This document shows positions 6,396 to 8,194 of a DNA stretch of 8,194 nt, piece after piece. The first letter of the stretch is position 1. Each line of letters opens with the position of its first letter. Location: contig QQUD01001111.1 in assembly GCA_008501785.1 (NCBI GenBank), positions 1 to 8,194 of the forward strand, given 5' to 3'. The position numbers and the translations under genes were made by a program. Below the pieces are notes generated by a model that worked only from the letters and a program-made list of their open reading frames with translations, was not told the DNA's origin and did not search any database. This DNA comes from Chloroflexota bacterium. GTDB lineage: Bacteria > Chloroflexota > Anaerolineae > Promineifilales > Promineifilaceae.

Positions 6396-7080
6396 TCGAA
6401 GGATTGGACTTTGATTCTAATTTTTCTAGCCGTTCAGCCACACGCTTTAAATCATGCCATTGACGACGTACCAGGTAGACCATGCTTAAAGCTGTTAGCC
6501 AGTTAAGATCACACAATGGATCAGTGGCTAACTCTTCCAAGATAGCCAGCGTCTCATCATCAGTCCGTCGTGAGCGCAGATATTGGCCAGCCAACGTCTG
6601 TAATTGCGCTTTGCGGTTCTTGTTTAAGGAGGTAGTCTCAGCTTTAGGTGCTTTTTTAGGAGGTGTTTGGGCACGGACCATGGTGATAACGCGCTGCATC
6701 ACCTTTGTAATTTGGTCGCTTGTGTAAGGTTTAATAATAAAGTCTCGCGCCCCAACCTTCATCGCCTTGTGTAAGGTATGACGATCCCGTTCGGCTGAGA
6801 TAACCACACAAGCCAATTCTGGACGATGGAACAACATCTCTTTGATAGCTGTGATGCCGTCCATTTCGGGCATCTGCACGTCCATCAGGCAGATGTCAGG
6901 ATTATGTGTGAGCGACATTTCCAGCGCCTGACGGCCGTTATGCGCAATCGCCACTACTTCGACTTCAGGAATCAGCGTCATCATTAAACGGGTGCTGCGC
7001 CGCGTTTCCATTACATCATCTGCAATTAAGACCCGCAACTTTTCTTTCTTATCTTGTGTGTGAACCGGGCCAATAAACAT
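6385..7080 (-). CDS. Response regulator with receiver and helical, non-HTH C-terminal domain
   Basis: The protein has 231 residues. The receiver spans ~15-136, with acidic pocket D21-D22, phospho-acceptor D67 in 'CLMDVQMPEMDG', switch S95 in 'VVISAERD' and lysine K117 in 'FIIKPY'. A Pro/Lys/Ala linker (~138-150) leads to a helical region (~155-225) that looks like one or two TPR-type hairpins, not a winged helix or LuxR helix-turn-helix. The output is therefore probably protein-protein. The ATG has GAGGT (7089-7093) 8 nt upstream. No kinase is adjacent; the PAS kinase at the left end is the nearest. Its stop codon lies inside the convergent ParB-like gene's tail (11-bp overlap), so the two 3' ends could affect each other's expression. 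Confidence 0.9.
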   Translation of the reverse strand: MFIGPVHTQDKKEKLRVLIADDVMETRRSTRLMMTLIPEVEVVAIAHNGRQALEMSLTHNPDICLMDVQMPEMDGITAIKEMLFHRPELACVVISAERDRHTLHKAMKVGARDFIIKPYTSDQITKVMQRVITMVRAQTPPKKAPKAETTSLNKNRKAQLQTLAGQYLRSRRTDDETLAILEELATDPLCDLNWLTALSMVYLVRRQWHDLKRVAERLEKLESKSNPSIKN

Positions 7081-7141
7081 ATCACGCTACCTCATTACTC
7101 AACCAATACCCATTACAACAAACATATAGTACCATAGATTA

Positions 7142-7170
7142 AAATTAATTGTTCATCAAAAAACAGTCAA
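7142..7170 (-). promoter_or_regulatory. Candidate promoter of the receiver-helical regulator
   Basis: On the minus strand, TTGACT (7165-7170) and TAATTT (7142-7147) are 17 nt apart. A second pair, TTGATG (7154-7159) and TATGGT (7131-7136), also has 17-nt spacing. I cannot decide between them. Both give leaders of roughly 45-60 nt. Confidence 0.3.
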
Positions 7171-7197
7171 CCAGGTAACATTCATCTGACAATACCT

Positions 7198-7214
7198 ATA
7201 TTCTTGCTCAATTT
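7198..7214 (-). promoter_or_regulatory. Candidate shared regulatory site AAATTGAGCAAGAATAT
   Basis: This 17-mer (minus strand) matches 4952-4968 (plus strand) at 16 of 17 positions. Its TTGAGCAA core also occurs upstream of the single-domain regulator (2747-2754, minus). The three sites are the only TTGAGCAA occurrences I find, and all lie in upstream regions reading toward a gene. The binding factor is unknown. Confidence 0.4.
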
Positions 7215-7336
7215 CTCGATTTTCAATCCTGTTGGTTTTTAATGTAAAGTAGAAACGCTAATTTATTGCTAATTGACGGAAGGTGATTTGCAATAATATG
7301 CCATTAAGCGATCAGCACCAAGTTTTCAGAAGAAGA

Positions 7337-7421
7337 CTTAAACGCAGATGACGCGGATTGCGACGCAGATAACGCAGATTTAAGAAAGGATTTAAATAAA
7401 TCTCCGAAATCTGCGTTTAAG
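7337..7421. repeat. 85-bp MITE-like intergenic repeat with 13-bp terminal inverted repeats
   Basis: The ends CTTAAACGCAGAT (7337-7349) and ATCTGCGTTTAAG (7409-7421) are perfect inverted repeats. Inside, ACGCAGAT occurs at 7342, 7363 and 7372, with a variant ACGCGGAT at 7351. The third copy can also pair with the right end (7371-7381 with 7407-7417), so several folds are possible. The size and terminal symmetry suggest a non-autonomous mobile or REP-type element. I see no clear target-site duplication. Confidence 0.6.
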
Positions 7422-7447
7422 GTTCCTGAAATCTTTTTTCATTTTAC

Positions 7448-8194
7448 TTAACACATCAGGCCTTTGAAAAAAACGGCCGTTTTCGCCGCAATCTTGTCCC
7501 ATGTAAAGGCATCAGCAACCGCAGCGGCTCCTTGTCCCAGCGATTCGCGTAATTCATGGTTTGTTACGAGATGATGCACTGCTTTTACGACCTCTTCGTC
7601 GTCATCAACCGGCACAAACCAAACATTTTGCTGATGCACAAGTTCGGGTGTAGGCGTAGAAGGCCAGGTGGTGATTAACGGCCGTCCATGAGCCAACGCG
7701 GCCATCAACGTCCCCCGTCTCAGCGAGGACCCATCGCGATACGGCATCACCATCACATCCACTGCATGCAAATATGCCGAAACGCGCAGATCCGAAAGAA
7801 ATCCAGTCCAATGCACCCGCTCTGTCACATGGTGCTTTGCTATCAGGCTTTTAAGAGATGCCATAAAAGCCGCATTGTTAGCTGTGTCGCTGGCCCCCGT
7901 TTGCCCCCCAATAAACACCAGATGGAATCGCTCATCAAGCTGCGTCAGCGCCCGAATCACCGTGTCCGCTCCTTTGCTGTCATTTAAAAAACCGAAATAG
8001 CCCAACAAACAGCTTTCAGGTCCCAGTTGCAACTTATCACGAACTTCTTCAATTTCAATATGATTGGTATGGTACGCTTTGATATTGCTGCCAATGGGGA
8101 TTTGGGCAACAGGTTTATCAATCTGATTTTCTAGCTGTTGGGTATCGTCAGGGTTGGTTGTAATGGCCCCATGTGATTGTTGTGCCATGAAGCG
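7448..8194 (-). CDS. GT4-like glycosyltransferase, C-terminal half (N-terminus beyond the right edge)
   Basis: The frame is open to the last base (248 codons plus stop). What is visible is the end of the N-terminal GT-B domain ('GAITTNPDDTQQL') and a full C-terminal Rossmann domain. The domain contains PIGSNI, 'LLGYFGFLNDSKGADTVIRAL', 'VHWTGFLSD' and 'DVMVMPYRDGSSLRRGTL', and ends with a 'PELV..QNVWFVP' segment. In this subtype the usual EG...E donor-binding loop is replaced by SLRRGTL, with the later glutamate kept in TPEL. The ATG at 8188 is probably an internal methionine: a full enzyme needs roughly 130-170 more N-terminal residues and no ribosome site is visible. The expected role is transfer of a nucleotide-activated sugar in cell-surface glycan synthesis; donor and acceptor cannot be told. 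The palindrome ACGGCCGT occurs twice in it. Confidence 0.88.
   Translation of the reverse strand, partial: RFMAQQSHGAITTNPDDTQQLENQIDKPVAQIPIGSNIKAYHTNHIEIEEVRDKLQLGPESCLLGYFGFLNDSKGADTVIRALTQLDERFHLVFIGGQTGASDTANNAAFMASLKSLIAKHHVTERVHWTGFLSDLRVSAYLHAVDVMVMPYRDGSSLRRGTLMAALAHGRPLITTWPSTPTPELVHQQNVWFVPVDDDEEVVKAVHHLVTNHELRESLGQGAAAVADAFTWDKIAAKTAVFFKGLMC

Larger units (their letters stand above)
7081..7447. other. Intergenic region upstream of the receiver-helical regulator
   Basis: The 367 bp hold the regulator's leader and candidate promoter (7142-7170), a TTGAGCAA-containing site (7198-7214), an AT-rich stretch with no feature I can name (~7215-7297), an 18-codon plus-strand frame starting at 7298, and the MITE-like repeat (7337-7421). 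No full gene is supported. No clear terminator of the glycosyltransferase gene is seen apart from the repeat's own dyad. Confidence 0.65.
1548..7685. repeat. Ten dispersed copies of the palindrome ACGGCCGT
   Basis: Exact copies start at 1548, 2084, 3179, 3740, 3926, 5710, 5787, 6931, 7473 and 7678. All lie inside coding regions: two in the cobalamin sensor, three in GH13, two in the ParB-like gene, one in the second regulator and two in the glycosyltransferase. The flanks are mostly A/T, often extending the dyad to AAACGGCCGTTT. A random 8-mer is expected about 0.13 times in a window of this size at uniform composition. Confidence 0.9.

Noticed and set aside
7337..7421. CRISPR array
   Set aside because: The ACGCAGAT units are only 8 bp and irregularly spaced with no unique spacers; terminal inverted repeats fit a MITE/REP-like element better.
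7688..7987. Plus-strand 99-codon open frame
   Set aside because: It is a shadow of the glycosyltransferase; its His/Arg-rich composition has no domain signal.
8186..8188. ATG as the true start of the glycosyltransferase
   Set aside because: The frame is open upstream to the edge, no ribosome site is visible, and a GT-B enzyme needs an N-terminal domain that is absent here.

Overview
The window (about 45% G+C) looks like a piece of a free-living bacterial chromosome with many signalling genes. I think a member of the Chloroflexota is most likely. This rests on the overall style of the genes: a CarH-like cobalamin sensor, soluble PAS histidine kinases, single-domain receivers, and a ParB-like protein with a 'GRTEADLYLW' tail. 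No marker gene proves it. There is no rRNA, tRNA, CRISPR array or transposase gene.

Layout. Positions 1-2762 (minus strand) hold a sensory cluster. In transcription order it has a single-domain response regulator (2675-2286), a rho-independent terminator (2260-2226), a stand-alone cobalamin-binding protein with the Wx9EH and ExHxxG signatures of CarH-type B12 photoreceptors (2173-1118), and, 18 nt later, a soluble PAS histidine kinase that runs off the left edge (1099-1). Positions 2885-4777 (minus) encode a GH13 enzyme resembling glycogen branching enzyme or trehalohydrolase. A 379-bp divergent intergenic region (4778-5156) carries a candidate promoter and two perfect 12-bp inverted repeats. 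They lead into a plus-strand gene (5157-6395) for a ParB-like protein with two diverged copies of a ~90-residue module. That gene overlaps tail-to-tail by 11 bp with a minus-strand response regulator (7080-6385) that has a helical C-terminal domain. A 367-bp intergenic region (7081-7447) follows, holding an 85-bp MITE-like repeat. The 3' half of a GT4-type glycosyltransferase (minus) runs off the right edge.

How the parts may work together. The cobalamin protein has no DNA-binding domain and sits directly upstream of a kinase with no membrane segment. The simplest reading is a light- or cobalamin-responsive two-component pathway: B12 sensor, then PAS kinase, then receiver. This is inferred from gene order and motifs.

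Two signals below the gene level stand out. The 8-bp palindrome ACGGCCGT occurs ten times, roughly 80 times the uniform-composition expectation, and in all three codon frames. It therefore behaves like a highly iterated DNA word of the HIP1 kind. Separately, the octamer TTGAGCAA occurs three times, each time in the upstream region of a regulatory gene, suggesting a shared control site.
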